Source of the DNA: Flexilinea flocculi
GTDB taxonomy: Bacteria > Chloroflexota > Anaerolineae > Anaerolineales > Anaerolineaceae
Reading direction: 5' to 3'
DNA: 64,000 nucleotides
Assembly (NCBI RefSeq): GCF_001192795.1
Contig: NZ_DF968181.1
Coordinates: forward strand, 772,342 to 836,341
Positions 9,353 to 18,426 of this stretch are shown here, one piece after another (position 1 is the stretch's first letter; each line of letters begins with the position of its first letter). The notes under the pieces are model-generated. The model made no database searches. It was not told the DNA's origin and saw only the letters and a program-made list of their open reading frames with translations. The position numbers and the translations under genes are program-made.

Positions 9353-10153
9353 ATGAGATTTGGCTGCTGCTTAAATATGGTTTCGACTAAACCGGATGGA
9401 ACAGGTTTCGAATTTATAAAAACACTCGCTGAAATTGGCTTTGATTATGCCGAATTACCTTTAGCCGAAATGACGGCTATGACTGACGAGGATTTTGATT
9501 TTGTGAAAACTACGTTAAAGGAAAATAATATACGTTGTGAATGTTGTAATAATTTTTTTCCAAAAACAGTTCGTCTTACAGGACCTGAAATCGATATGGA
9601 GGCAATTTTATTATATGTAGAGAAATCATTGGGGCGGGCATCCGAATTAAATGTCAAAAATGTAGTATTTGGCAGCGGCGGAGCGAAAAATGTCCCCCAG
9701 GGATTTCCGCTTGAGGATGGATATTGGCAGATTGTCTCTTTACTAAAGCGAATTGCACCGATTGCTTTTCGACACAACATTTCGATTGTCATCGAACCTC
9801 TGAGGAAAGTGGAATGCAACCTGATTAATACTTTTAAAGAGGGCTGTCAGCTTGCACAGGATGTAAACGATCCATCTGTCAAGGTTCTGGTTGATTATTA
9901 TCATATGCGTGTTGAGGATGAACCCGTCCAGCATATTGCAGAATTAGGAAAAGAGTATTTAAGGCATATTCATTTTGCTCAAACGAATGGAAGAATATAT
10001 CCGGCAAGTATTCAGGAAGACAATTATTTGCCGTTCATCAATGTATTAAAAGAAATCGGTTACAACGAACGAATCAGTTGCGAAGCGTATTCTACAAATT
10101 TTATCAAGGACGCAGAGAGAACGCTGAAGTTTTTTGGAGAAAATTTCGAATAA
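9353..10153 (+). CDS. Sugar phosphate isomerase/epimerase (AP endonuclease 2-type TIM barrel)
   Basis: A 266-residue protein of the xylose isomerase-like TIM barrel superfamily. Metal-ligand elements are visible: IVIEPL (glutamate near residue 146), VLVDYYHMR (Asp/His near 180), HIHFAQTNGR (near 205) and the final SCEAYS (glutamate near 243). This is the layout of D-tagatose/D-psicose 3-epimerases and hydroxypyruvate isomerases. It likely interconverts ketoses for the transketolase encoded next. It starts 64 bases after the regulator gene with AAGGCACAG upstream. Confidence 0.8.
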   Translation: MRFGCCLNMVSTKPDGTGFEFIKTLAEIGFDYAELPLAEMTAMTDEDFDFVKTTLKENNIRCECCNNFFPKTVRLTGPEIDMEAILLYVEKSLGRASELNVKNVVFGSGGAKNVPQGFPLEDGYWQIVSLLKRIAPIAFRHNISIVIEPLRKVECNLINTFKEGCQLAQDVNDPSVKVLVDYYHMRVEDEPVQHIAELGKEYLRHIHFAQTNGRIYPASIQEDNYLPFINVLKEIGYNERISCEAYSTNFIKDAERTLKFFGENFE

Positions 10154-10175
10154 GAGCATAAAGGAGAACATTCTG

Positions 10176-11000
10176 ATGGACAGAAATGAATTAATTTCAA
10201 TGTTGGAAACAAAGGCAAAAAAGTTACGCAGAGGAGTGATTGTCAGTATCGGTGTCGGACTTGCAGGACATGTTGGCGGGTCGTGTTCATCAGCTGATAT
10301 TGTTTCTGCCTTATATTTTTATAAAATGCATTATGACCCAAAAAATCCGAAAATGAAAGATCGTGATCGTTTCCTTTTAAGTAAAGGTCATGTTGCAATT
10401 CTGCAATATACTGCATTGGCTGAAGCAGGTTTTTTCCCCTATGAGGAATTAGCCCATACAAAGGAAATTGGTTCAATGCTACAAGGTCATCCCGATGTTC
10501 AAAAAACACCAGGAATTGAAGCAGGCACAGGCTCTCTGGGGCAAGGGTTATCGATCGCATTGGGTATGTCATTAGGCATGAAATTAGATCGAATCGAAAA
10601 TCGAAAAGTGTATGTTTTAATCGGTGACGGCGAACTGGATGAAGGTCAGAATTGGGAAGCTGCAATGGCTTGCGCTGCCCATAAAGCGGATAATTTATGT
10701 GCGATTGTAGATCGAAACAGGCTGCAAGCAACCGGAAAAATTGTTGAACGTTTTCCAATTGAACCTATTGATAAAAAATTCGAGGCATTTGGGTGGAACG
10801 TTATTGAAATTGACGGGCATAATATGGGCGAGATTATTGATGCCCTTGATAAATCGGATTCGGTTAAGGATAAACCGACTGTCATTATTGCCAATACAAT
10901 CAAAGGCAAAGGTATCAGCTTCGCTGAAAATGTGGTCAGTTTCCATAATGGAATCCTGTCTGAAGAACAATACCAACAAGCGTTGAAAGAACTGTCCTAA
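10176..11000 (+). CDS. Transketolase, N-terminal (TPP-binding) subunit
   Basis: About 274 residues forming the first half of a split transketolase. It carries the thiamine-pyrophosphate motif region GDGELDEGQNWEA (about residue 155), GHPDVQKTPGIEAGTGSLGQ and early HVGGSCSSADI. The ATG at 10176 is chosen because AAGGAG precedes it; the longer frame from 10134 would overlap the epimerase gene. Together with the next gene it would transfer a two-carbon ketol unit. Split transketolases often serve specialised sugar pathways rather than the central pentose phosphate route. Confidence 0.9.
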   Translation: MDRNELISMLETKAKKLRRGVIVSIGVGLAGHVGGSCSSADIVSALYFYKMHYDPKNPKMKDRDRFLLSKGHVAILQYTALAEAGFFPYEELAHTKEIGSMLQGHPDVQKTPGIEAGTGSLGQGLSIALGMSLGMKLDRIENRKVYVLIGDGELDEGQNWEAAMACAAHKADNLCAIVDRNRLQATGKIVERFPIEPIDKKFEAFGWNVIEIDGHNMGEIIDALDKSDSVKDKPTVIIANTIKGKGISFAENVVSFHNGILSEEQYQQALKELS

Positions 11001-11011
11001 GGAGGAAAGAA

Positions 11012-11938
11012 ATGACTTATACAAATCAAAGACTTGCATACGGAAATACGCTGGTTGCATTAGGAAAAGAAAACGATCGAATTGTGGTTCTGGATGCGGA
11101 TCTGGCGGCTTCTACCATGGGAAAGTTATTCGAAGCAGCTTTTCCCGAGAGGCATTTTGAGATGGGTATCGCAGAAGCAAATATGACTTCTACTGCAGCC
11201 GGGCTTGCGCAGATGGGTTTTATTCCGTTCACAAATTCTTTTGCAGTATTTGCAGCGGGACGATCCTATGATCAAATTCGTCAAACGATTGCGATTGGAT
11301 GCCTTAATGTTAAAATTTGCGGATCTTCTGCCGGTTTATCCGATTTTGGAGATGGATCAACGCACCAGGCAGTTGAGGATATCGCCATTATGCGGGCAAT
11401 TCCGAATATGACTGTTGTATGCCCGGCGGATGCGATTGAAACTGAGAAGATTACCAGAGCGATTGCGTCCGTCCAAGGTCCATGCTATATTCGAATCTGT
11501 CGCAACGATATGGAGAATATTACCAGCGAAGATGATCCATTTGTTCTTGGAAAACCATCTCTTTTAAAAGATGGGTCCGATTATGTGATTTTCGCAACAG
11601 GTGTTATGTGTTCTGTCGCATTGAAAGCTGCTGAGAGCATTAAAAATCATTCAGTTCGAGTTGTCAATGTCAGCACGATTAAACCTTTAGATCGGGCAGC
11701 AGTGATCGAATTTGTGCGGGATATGAAAGGGGTAGTCTGCGCTGAAGAACATTCGATCATTGGCGGTCTCGGTAGTGCGATTGCTGAAGCACTGCGACGG
11801 GAATGCAAACCGATTGAGTTTGTTGGAATTGAGGATAAATTTGGCTGCAGTGGTCATAATTATCCTGAATTACTGGCTCATTATGGCTTAACGGAAGAAC
11901 ATATTATCGAAGCAATCGAAAGTTTTGAAAGGATCTGA
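11012..11938 (+). CDS. Transketolase, C-terminal (pyrimidine-binding) subunit
   Basis: A 308-residue partner of the preceding subunit, 11 bases downstream with a strong AAGGAGGA. It contains the pyrimidine-binding part (FPERHFEMGIAEANM, about residues 45-60, with the catalytic glutamate) and a transketolase C-terminal domain (VVNVSTIKPLD, CAEEHSIIGGLGSA). The two halves align end to end with a single-chain transketolase. The position between the epimerase and the GarR-like gene suggests a two-carbon transfer from a ketose generated by this pathway. Confidence 0.9.
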   Translation: MTYTNQRLAYGNTLVALGKENDRIVVLDADLAASTMGKLFEAAFPERHFEMGIAEANMTSTAAGLAQMGFIPFTNSFAVFAAGRSYDQIRQTIAIGCLNVKICGSSAGLSDFGDGSTHQAVEDIAIMRAIPNMTVVCPADAIETEKITRAIASVQGPCYIRICRNDMENITSEDDPFVLGKPSLLKDGSDYVIFATGVMCSVALKAAESIKNHSVRVVNVSTIKPLDRAAVIEFVRDMKGVVCAEEHSIIGGLGSAIAEALRRECKPIEFVGIEDKFGCSGHNYPELLAHYGLTEEHIIEAIESFERI

Positions 11939-11940
11939 AA

Positions 11941-12822
11941 ATGAAAATCGGTTTTATTGGATTAGGTATCATGGGGAAACCCATGGTGAGAAATTTATTG
12001 AAAGCCGGGCATGAACTGGTCGTTTATGACGTAATTCCATCCAACATCGAAGAGGTTGTGAATTCTGGAGCAAAAAAGGCTGCTTCCTCAAAAGAAGTCG
12101 CTGCATCAGCTACGCTGATTATCACGATGCTTCCGAATTCTCCAGAAGTGAAAGAAGTCGTATTGGGTGAAAATGGAGTACTTGAAGGTGCAAAACCAGG
12201 TTCAATTCTTATTGATATGAGCTCAATCGCACCACTGGCTTCCCAGGAAATTTGTAAAGCATGCGCAGAGAAAGGCGTTCGCATGATCGACGCGCCGGTC
12301 AGCGGTGGAGAGCCCAAAGCAATAGATGGAACATTGTCGATCATGGTGGGCGGTGAAAAACAGGTATTCGATGAGGTTTATGAGATTTTACTGCAAATGG
12401 GCAGCAGCGCAGTCTATTGCGGCGAAATCGGGGCTGGAAATACGACAAAACTGGCTAATCAGGTTATTGTAGCCTGCAATATTGCTGCGTTATCCGAAGC
12501 TTATATGCTCAGCGCACGAGCGGGCGTGGATCCGAAACTGGTATTTGCTGCGATCAAAGGCGGACTGGCTGGTTCAACAGTGATGAATGCGAAAAGCCCG
12601 ATGATTTTTGATCATAATTTTAAACCTGGATTCAAGGTGGATCTGCACATTAAAGATCTGAAGAATGCTCTGGACACCGGTCACGCTGTCGGATCACCGC
12701 TGCCTTTGACTGCTCTTGTTTTCGAAATGCTGCAAACATTGCATTCTGATGGATGCGGGCAAAATGATCATAGTGCGATCGCAAAATTCTATGAAAAAGT
12801 TGCAGGGAAAACTATCTGCTGA
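11941..12822 (+). CDS. 3-hydroxyisobutyrate dehydrogenase-family protein (GarR/GlxR-like)
   Basis: A 293-residue beta-hydroxyacid dehydrogenase. The NAD(P)-binding motif GFIGLGIMGKPM is at residues 4-15, the substrate loop DAPVSGGEPKA near residue 120, and the catalytic lysine segment GAGNTTKLANQ near residue 165. Tartronate semialdehyde reductase, 2-hydroxy-3-oxopropionate reductase and 3-hydroxyisobutyrate dehydrogenase cannot be told apart with certainty here. It begins 2 bases after the transketolase stop and closes the operon before a terminator. Reduction of a small hydroxy-aldehyde acid is the likely last step. Confidence 0.87.
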   Translation: MKIGFIGLGIMGKPMVRNLLKAGHELVVYDVIPSNIEEVVNSGAKKAASSKEVAASATLIITMLPNSPEVKEVVLGENGVLEGAKPGSILIDMSSIAPLASQEICKACAEKGVRMIDAPVSGGEPKAIDGTLSIMVGGEKQVFDEVYEILLQMGSSAVYCGEIGAGNTTKLANQVIVACNIAALSEAYMLSARAGVDPKLVFAAIKGGLAGSTVMNAKSPMIFDHNFKPGFKVDLHIKDLKNALDTGHAVGSPLPLTALVFEMLQTLHSDGCGQNDHSAIAKFYEKVAGKTIC

Positions 12823-12842
12823 TTAGGGAAAATGAATCTTGA

Positions 12843-12889
12843 AAAGAAAAGACTGTCGCGGTTTGCATTTCGCTGCAGTCTTTTCTTTC
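12843..12889 (+). terminator. Terminator of the sugar catabolic operon
   Basis: 13-bp stem AAAGAAAAGACTG / CAGTCTTTTCTTT with a 20-base loop; the 3' arm itself is U-rich. It begins about 20 bases after the GarR-like stop. Confidence 0.7.
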
Positions 12890-12902
12890 ATTGGGATTGA
12901 TT

Positions 12903-13021
12903 CCAGTACTTCGAAATATTTAATTGCTATTCGAATCAATCTGGGAAAACTTGTTGTTGTGATGCTTTTGCGCTCAGCGCAAAAACATCACAACAACAAA
13001 GAAACTTCCTTATATTTCGAA
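12903..13021. repeat. Foldback element, family 1 (copy 2)
   Basis: Left terminal repeat CCAGTACTTCGAAATAT (12903-12919), right partner TTATATTTCGA (to 13020), and a central palindrome at 12951-12999. The arms TTGTTGTTGTGATG and CATCACAACAACAA are fully complementary; one mismatch follows, then TTTTGCGCT / AGCGCAAAA and a one-base centre. It lies between the convergent operon end and the RsiV-like gene. Confidence 0.85.
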
Positions 13022-13057
13022 AGACAGGGTCTCATATCAAATCACTGTTATGTTTTT

Positions 13058-14131
13058 CTATTCTTTCAGTAAGACCGTATACGGATCTCTTAGGATGTCT
13101 TCCAGTAAATTGTAATCTACCTGAAATTCCTGGATTCCTTCAGAATAAGGAAGGATTTCATATTGCTGATAGAAAACAACAAATCCGTTTTTCGAAAGGT
13201 AGAATGGTTGGCTCAAATTCATGCCGGTAAAAGGTTCAAAGAGCAGTGATAACAATCCTCGTTGGCTTAAGAGTGTTTGAATCTGATCATTGAAAATTGT
13301 CAGATAATCCGCGTCATCAGTAAAGAAATCTTGCAGTTTAAATTGTTCGCCTGTTTGTAAATCAAAAGTAAACGCTGTTTGGATTGTTCCGCCATGAGCG
13401 CCGCCTGCGAACTGATAATCCAAGAAAATAAGACTTAACAGACCATTCTGATTGTATTTAATCTGATAGTTGAAATATGTCTCGCATTTTTTGGGCATAT
13501 CGGGAAAATCCTTCGCATAATCTGCCAATTCTTTTGCGTTTTTCTCGCCTTTCTGGATTGCAAGATCTGCTAATTGTTTAAATTCATAATTGAGCTTATC
13601 TTGAATCTTCTGATCTTTCAAACCTTTCACAGCCGGATATTGAATGGATACCTTTAGAATATCATTTTCAAAAGACTCTTTGATGGTGTTAATTTCAATC
13701 TCATTTTCTTTGATTTTTCCAAGATAAACAGTGTTATTTGATCTGTCCCAATATACGCGCAAGTTTAGCGAATCCGAGAAAAAATCAGCGCTGAAATAAT
13801 GCATGCCGTTTGTTACGGCGGGGATCTCATTTAAATAATAATCATGGCTCTGAATGGAAACTTTTGCTTCTGTTAAATCAATGGTGATGGCATTGTCATC
13901 GGTTGTCTTGATAATGAGCTGATCTTGAATGGATGTATCCATGGAATAGCCGAGGGCAGCGGTGACTGCCTCAAGGGGCAATCTGAGCGTTCCATTTTTC
14001 ACAATCGCTTTAGAATCAAGCGGTTTCCCATCCATAGAGAGTAGAGGATTCTCTGATGCAGCAAAACCTTGCATAGTATGAAACGAGAAATATAAAACCA
14101 GCATGAGGATAATCCAAAATTTTCTATTCAT
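13058..14131 (-). CDS. Secreted RsiV-like protein with copper-amine-oxidase-type N domain and DUF3298
   Basis: A 357-residue exported protein. A signal peptide or anchor covers residues 1-25. The region near residues 30-135 matches the stalk/copper amine oxidase N-domain style (LRLPLEAVTAALGY, NNTVYLGK). The rest fits the DUF4163/DUF3298 pair known from RsiV and related extracellular proteins (FAGGAHGGTIQTAFTFDLQTG, then FKLQDFFTDD). RsiV binds lysozyme, but no sigma factor lies beside this gene, so a general cell-wall or sensing role is only a guess. The RBS AGGAGAAAAA precedes the ATG at 14131. Confidence 0.75.
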   Translation of the reverse strand: MNRKFWIILMLVLYFSFHTMQGFAASENPLLSMDGKPLDSKAIVKNGTLRLPLEAVTAALGYSMDTSIQDQLIIKTTDDNAITIDLTEAKVSIQSHDYYLNEIPAVTNGMHYFSADFFSDSLNLRVYWDRSNNTVYLGKIKENEIEINTIKESFENDILKVSIQYPAVKGLKDQKIQDKLNYEFKQLADLAIQKGEKNAKELADYAKDFPDMPKKCETYFNYQIKYNQNGLLSLIFLDYQFAGGAHGGTIQTAFTFDLQTGEQFKLQDFFTDDADYLTIFNDQIQTLLSQRGLLSLLFEPFTGMNLSQPFYLSKNGFVVFYQQYEILPYSEGIQEFQVDYNLLEDILRDPYTVLLKE

Positions 14132-14202
14132 TTTTTCTCCTATTCAACTTCTTTTCTACTCTTCATTGTAACTTTATTTTCTTCGCCAGTAATTTGAATT
14201 AT

Positions 14203-14279
14203 CCAGCAATTCGAAATATGGATTGACTTTTCGAATCAATCAAGAACAACAAAGAATTTTTTTTATTTCGAATTACTGT
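14203..14279. repeat. Foldback element, family 1, internally deleted (copy 3)
   Basis: Both terminal repeats are present: CCAGCAATTCGAAATATG (14203-14220) and TTATTTCGAATTACTG (to 14279). Only the right arm of the palindrome (AAGAACAACAAAGAA) remains between them. It is probably a deletion derivative. Confidence 0.7.
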
Positions 14280-14354
14280 GAATTATCGACTTGCTATTTG
14301 TATCAATCGGGAAAAACTAAAAGAATCCTATCCGTATTTCATGCCTGTGCTTTC

Positions 14355-14382
14355 TTGTAAATTCATACATTTTTGTTATAAT
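14355..14382 (+). promoter_or_regulatory. Sigma-70-type promoter for ygeY-ygeW
   Basis: TTGTAA (14355-14360), 16-bp spacer, TATAAT (14377-14382), about 90 bases before the ygeY start. Confidence 0.6.
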
Positions 14383-14471
14383 TTCAAGTTGTAAGACAAT
14401 TAATTTTGATAGCTGTGTGATATAGCACATCAAGAGAAATCTTCATGTAAAAAAAGGCAGGAGGTTTTGGC

Positions 14472-15839
14472 ATGGACTTTGAAGCGATTAAAAAAGCTGC
14501 AAAAGGGTACGAAACTGATATGACCAGATTCTTACGAGATCTGATCGCAATTCCCAGCGAAAGCGCTGATGAGGAAGGTGTTATTCGGCGTATTGCGATG
14601 GAAATGGAAAAAGTCGGTTTCGACAAAGTCGAGATTGATCCGGAAGGAAACGTGCTCGGCTGGATGGGAAATGGCGATAAGATTATCGCCTATGATAGCC
14701 ATATCGACACAGTTGGCATTGGCAACATCAACAACTGGAAATTTGATCCATACAAAGGATTTGAGACAGAGACTGAAATTGGAGGCCGCGGCGGTTCTGA
14801 CCAGGAAGGCGGCATCGTTTCCTCCGTGTATGGTGCAAAGATCATGAAAGATATGAATTTGATTCCTGCCGATACCAGGATTCTGGTTGTCGGAACGGTT
14901 CAGGAAGAGGACTGTGACGGTTTGTGCTGGCAGTTCATTCATAATGAGGACAAAATCACCCCTGAATTTGTCATATCGACCGAACCGACAGATGGCGGCA
15001 TCTATCGCGGACATCGCGGGCGTATGGAAATCCGTGTGGACGTCCACGGCGTCTCCTGCCATGGTTCAGCTCCGGAACGAGGGGATAACGCCATTTATAA
15101 GATGGCTGATATCATTCAAAATATTCGATCACTCAATGAAAATGATGATGCCGATGAGAATGAAATCAAGGGTCTGGTAAAGATGCTCAACCCGAAATAC
15201 AACCCTGATCATTATGAAGATGCTCGCTTTCTTGGGCGCGGTACCTGCACAGTATCGGAGATTTTCTTCACATCTCCTTCACGTTGTGCAGTAGCCGATT
15301 CCTGCTCGATTTCCATTGACCGTCGTATGACAGCCGGTGAAACCTGGGATTCCTGTCTGGATGAAATCCGTCAGCTGCCAGCTTGCAAAAAATATGGTGA
15401 AGATGTAGTTGTTTCCATGTATATGTATGACCGCCCGGCTTGGACTGGATTGGTTTATAAAACCGAATGTTATTTTCCAACATGGATCAACCGGGAAAAC
15501 GCCCCTCATGTTCAGGCGTTAGTAGATGCCCATAAGAAGCTGTTCGGTGAAGAGCGCATTGGTGATGAAAAAACGATGCACTTGCGCAAGCGTCCGCTGA
15601 TTGACAAGTGGACATTCTCTACCAATGGCGTTTCCATTCAGGGACGCTACGGAATTCCATGTGTCGGGTTTGGTCCGGGTGCGGAATCACAAGCGCACGC
15701 ACCGAATGAAATTACCTGGAAGCAGGATCTGGTCACTTGTGCGGCATTGTATGCAGCTGTCCCAAGCCTTTATAAGGGCAAGGGAACAGAAGATGTCAGC
15801 GAATATCGCGGCGGAAAAACGAATAACAATATCAAGTAA
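14472..15839 (+). CDS. ygeY: YgeY-type M20 metallohydrolase (selenium metabolism-linked)
   Basis: A 455-residue zinc peptidase/amidohydrolase of the M20 family. Metal-binding elements are the early [10 protein letters not shown] (about residue 74), [11 protein letters not shown] (about 105), EEDCDG (about 144), STEPTDGG (about 175) and a late HAPNE (about 422). Its length and the downstream ygeW match the YgeY group, found near selenium-dependent molybdenum hydroxylases in several bacteria. The substrate is unproven; hydrolysis of an N-carbamoyl or N-acyl compound is a reasonable idea. AGGAGG precedes the ATG. No selD, xdh or hyuA gene lies near it in this window. Confidence 0.88.
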   Translation: MDFEAIKKAAKGYETDMTRFLRDLIAIPSESADEEGVIRRIAMEMEKVGFDKVEIDPEGNVLGWMGNGDKIIAYDSHIDTVGIGNINNWKFDPYKGFETETEIGGRGGSDQEGGIVSSVYGAKIMKDMNLIPADTRILVVGTVQEEDCDGLCWQFIHNEDKITPEFVISTEPTDGGIYRGHRGRMEIRVDVHGVSCHGSAPERGDNAIYKMADIIQNIRSLNENDDADENEIKGLVKMLNPKYNPDHYEDARFLGRGTCTVSEIFFTSPSRCAVADSCSISIDRRMTAGETWDSCLDEIRQLPACKKYGEDVVVSMYMYDRPAWTGLVYKTECYFPTWINRENAPHVQALVDAHKKLFGEERIGDEKTMHLRKRPLIDKWTFSTNGVSIQGRYGIPCVGFGPGAESQAHAPNEITWKQDLVTCAALYAAVPSLYKGKGTEDVSEYRGGKTNNNIK

Positions 15840-15866
15840 TGGACAGAAAAATAAGGAGAAGAGAAA

Positions 15867-17057
15867 ATGTCGAAAGCGATCGAACTTGTAAATCAACTGG
15901 AGAAACTTCAGATAAAAAACTTGTATAACAGTGATTTCTATTGGACCTGGGATAAGACGGATGATGAAATTGCTGCTATCTTTACTGTGGCGGATGCGCT
16001 GCGCGATCTGCGTGAGCGAAATCGGTCATGCCGTGTGTTTGATTCCGGACTTGGCATTTCTGTATTTCGCGATAATTCAACCCGTACTCGATTCTCCTAT
16101 GCTTCTGCCTGTAATTTACTGGGATTGGATGTAAAAGATCTGGACGAAAAGAAGTCGCAAATTGCTCATGGCGAAACAGTTCGTGAAACTGCCAATATGA
16201 TTTCTTTCATGGCTGATGTGATCGGCATTCGCGATGACATGTTCATCGGCGAAGGTCATAAATATATGAAAACTTTCATGGATGCAGTGACTGAGGGCTA
16301 TGAAAAAGGTATTCTGGAACAGCGGCCGATGCTCGTCAATTTGCAATGCGATGTGGATCATCCGACACAATCCATGGCGGACATGGATCACATCATCCAT
16401 CACTTTGGCGGTGTTGAGAATCTGAAGGGCAAGAAAATCGCCATGAGTTGGGCTTATTCCCCTTCATATGGGAAACCGCTCTCTGTCCCGCAAGGTGTGG
16501 TTGGACTGATGACCCGTTTCGGAATGGAAGTTGTGTTGGCACATCCCAAAGGCTATGAAATTATGCCGGATATTGAAAAAATCGCGCAGGAGAATGCAAA
16601 AGGAACCGGCGGATCTTTCCGCAAAGTCAGTTCCATGGCAGAAGCTTTCGAAGATGCAGACATTGTTTATCCGAAATCCTGGGCACCGTTTGCCGCAATG
16701 GAAGAACGTACCAGGCTTTACCAGGCTGGCGACAAAGATGGCATTGATCAATTGGAAAAGAAATTGCTGGCACAGAACGCGGAGTTCAAGGATTGGACTT
16801 GCACTGAAGATCTCATGAAACGCACAAAAAATGGCACAGCGCTGTATATGCACTGTCTGCCCGCCGATATCAGCGGCCTTTCCTGCAAGGAAGGCGAGGT
16901 GGAAAACTCAGTTTTTGAGCGTTATATCACTCCGTTGTACAAACAAGCGTCTTATAAGCCATATATCATCGCTGCGATGATCCTGACTTCCAAGGTACAG
17001 GATCCCGTTGCTGCATTGCGGAAGATGGATGCAGGTTCGGAGAGAAAATTATTCTAA
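15867..17057 (+). CDS. ygeW: YgeW-type knotted carbamoyltransferase
   Basis: A 396-residue member of the aspartate/ornithine carbamoyltransferase superfamily. The carbamoyl-phosphate loop is visible as FRDNSTRTRFS (about residues 66-76), with HPTQSMADM (about 165-173) and the late MHCLPAD (about 327). The YgeW group has a trefoil knot like acetylornithine carbamoyltransferase; its true acceptor is unknown. It follows ygeY by 27 bases with AAGGAGAAG, so they are co-transcribed. Together they may handle carbamoylated intermediates of purine or hydantoin breakdown, by analogy with the E. coli yge cluster. Confidence 0.9.
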   Translation: MSKAIELVNQLEKLQIKNLYNSDFYWTWDKTDDEIAAIFTVADALRDLRERNRSCRVFDSGLGISVFRDNSTRTRFSYASACNLLGLDVKDLDEKKSQIAHGETVRETANMISFMADVIGIRDDMFIGEGHKYMKTFMDAVTEGYEKGILEQRPMLVNLQCDVDHPTQSMADMDHIIHHFGGVENLKGKKIAMSWAYSPSYGKPLSVPQGVVGLMTRFGMEVVLAHPKGYEIMPDIEKIAQENAKGTGGSFRKVSSMAEAFEDADIVYPKSWAPFAAMEERTRLYQAGDKDGIDQLEKKLLAQNAEFKDWTCTEDLMKRTKNGTALYMHCLPADISGLSCKEGEVENSVFERYITPLYKQASYKPYIIAAMILTSKVQDPVAALRKMDAGSERKLF

Positions 17058-17143
17058 GAGTCATTGGCATGTAACCGGCCTTTCGAGTAATGAAAAGCCT
17101 ATCCGAAATGAAATTGTGAGAGGGGCGACTCGTAACGTCTTGT

Positions 17144-17171
17144 TTGACAGCGCTCGAACATGCGGTATAAT
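17144..17171 (+). promoter_or_regulatory. Sigma-70 consensus promoter for rplU-rpmA
   Basis: TTGACA (17144-17149), 16-bp spacer, TATAAT (17166-17171). The leader of about 110 nt contains an 8-bp hairpin (TTGGATCG / CGATCCAA, about 17187-17207), a possible ribosomal-protein leader structure. Confidence 0.85.
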
Positions 17172-17289
17172 TGACAACGCTTATTTTTGGATCGCAATAC
17201 GATCCAAGCGAATAAACGAAAAGCCAACTTCCCCTTGCAAAGGCGGAATGACGCGTTTGTCATGGTGAAGTGAAGATTGGAGAAAAAGG

Positions 17290-17604
17290 ATGAAATACGC
17301 AATTTTTGAAAGCGGCGGAAAACAATACAAAGCCGTTGAAGGTTCCAGTGTTGTGATCGATCGTCTGGATGTCGAACCAGGACAGCAAATCGATCTCAAT
17401 CAGGTTCTGCTTCTGGTCAATGACGGTTCAGTAGCAGTGGGAACTCCTGTTGTAAAAGGCGCTACGATTAAAGCGACTGTTGTGGGTGATGAAAAAGGGC
17501 CGAAGTTGATTATATTCAAGTATCGCCAGAAAAAACACTATCGTGTGAAGACCGGCCATCGTCAGGTTTATACACGTGTAAAAATTGAAGCGATTGAGGG
17601 GTAA
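17290..17604 (+). CDS. rplU: 50S ribosomal protein L21
   Basis: A 104-residue L21, the normal length, starting MKYAIFESGGKQY and containing the conserved FKYRQKKHYRVKTGHRQ segment that contacts 23S rRNA. GGAGAAAAAGG lies upstream. L27 follows 6 bases after its stop, the near-universal rplU-rpmA order. In many genomes obgE comes next; here it is replaced by rpmE. Confidence 0.98.
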   Translation: MKYAIFESGGKQYKAVEGSSVVIDRLDVEPGQQIDLNQVLLLVNDGSVAVGTPVVKGATIKATVVGDEKGPKLIIFKYRQKKHYRVKTGHRQVYTRVKIEAIEG

Positions 17605-17610
17605 AAGATA

Positions 17611-17883
17611 ATGGCACATAAAAAAGGTGGCGGCTCCAGCCGTAACGGGCGCGACAGCAATTCACAACGTTTGGGTATAAAATGCTATGGCGGACAGACT
17701 GTTCCAGCCGGAAGCATTCTTGTACGCCAGCATGGCACAAAAATTAAACCGGGTCTGAACGTCGGAGTAGGCAAAGATTTTACTTTGTTTGCAAAAGCGG
17801 AAGGACAGGTTGTCTATGAAACACTTCCGTCAGGACAAAAGCGTGTCAACATTGCTCCTGAAAGTTTGCCGGAAGCCGAGTAA
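17611..17883 (+). CDS. rpmA: 50S ribosomal protein L27
   Basis: A 90-residue L27 beginning [16 protein letters not shown], the conserved N-terminal tail that reaches the peptidyl-transferase centre. There is no N-terminal cleavage extension of the Firmicutes type. [14 protein letters not shown] and the following strands are typical. It is co-transcribed with rplU. Confidence 0.98.
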   Translation: MAHKKGGGSSRNGRDSNSQRLGIKCYGGQTVPAGSILVRQHGTKIKPGLNVGVGKDFTLFAKAEGQVVYETLPSGQKRVNIAPESLPEAE

Positions 17884-17944
17884 TGATCACTTATCCGTTT
17901 CCGAAGTCAAATAGGAAACGAGTTGTGGAAGGAATGAAAAGAAA

Positions 17945-18412
17945 ATGAAAAAAAATATCCATCCAAAGTATTACCCGGAAGCAAAGGTGATTTGCGCATG
18001 TGGAAATACATGGACAACAGGTTCAATTAAAGCAGAAATTCGTACAGAAGTCTGTTCAGCATGCCATCCATTCTTCACTGGCCAGCAGTCACGTATGCTG
18101 GATATGGAAGGACAGGTTGATCGCTTCTACCGTCGTTTACAGGCTCGCCAGGAATTTTTGGAAGACAAGAAAAACCGTGAAGAAGCGAAAACATCTCCTG
18201 ATCGTTTGATTTCTGAACTCGATCTCGGCAAACGTCCGACTGAAATTCTTGCGGAAGCCGGATTTGTAAAAATTGCAGATGTTCTGGCAAAATTATCCGA
18301 ATCAGGTGATGCAGGACTTCTCGATATTCATGGCTTCGGACAAAAATCATTAATCGATCTGAAAAAGAAACTGCGCTCGTTAGGGTATGAAGTTTCCGTT
18401 AGTGAAGAGTAA
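17945..18412 (+). CDS. rpmE: 50S ribosomal protein L31 fused to an RNA polymerase alpha-CTD-like domain
   Basis: The first 70 or so residues are a zinc-containing (C+) L31: NIHPKYYPEAKVICACGNTW, then CSACHPFFTGQQ, giving the C-x-C ... C-x-x-C ligands. A charged linker follows (residues about 75-95). Residues about 93-150 form a helix-hairpin-helix domain closely like the RNA polymerase alpha C-terminal domain (LISELDLGKRPTEILAEAG, then GFGQKSLIDLKKKL). The 155-aa protein is about twice the usual L31 length. The L31 identity is secure. The tail is inferred from pattern; it may bind nucleic acid. Confidence 0.9.
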   Translation: MKKNIHPKYYPEAKVICACGNTWTTGSIKAEIRTEVCSACHPFFTGQQSRMLDMEGQVDRFYRRLQARQEFLEDKKNREEAKTSPDRLISELDLGKRPTEILAEAGFVKIADVLAKLSESGDAGLLDIHGFGQKSLIDLKKKLRSLGYEVSVSEE

Positions 18413-18426
18413 ATATAATTGATCAT

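Noticed and set aside
12839-13072. 77-aa frame after the sugar operon
   Set aside because: It spans the terminator and the foldback element and has no recognisable protein features.
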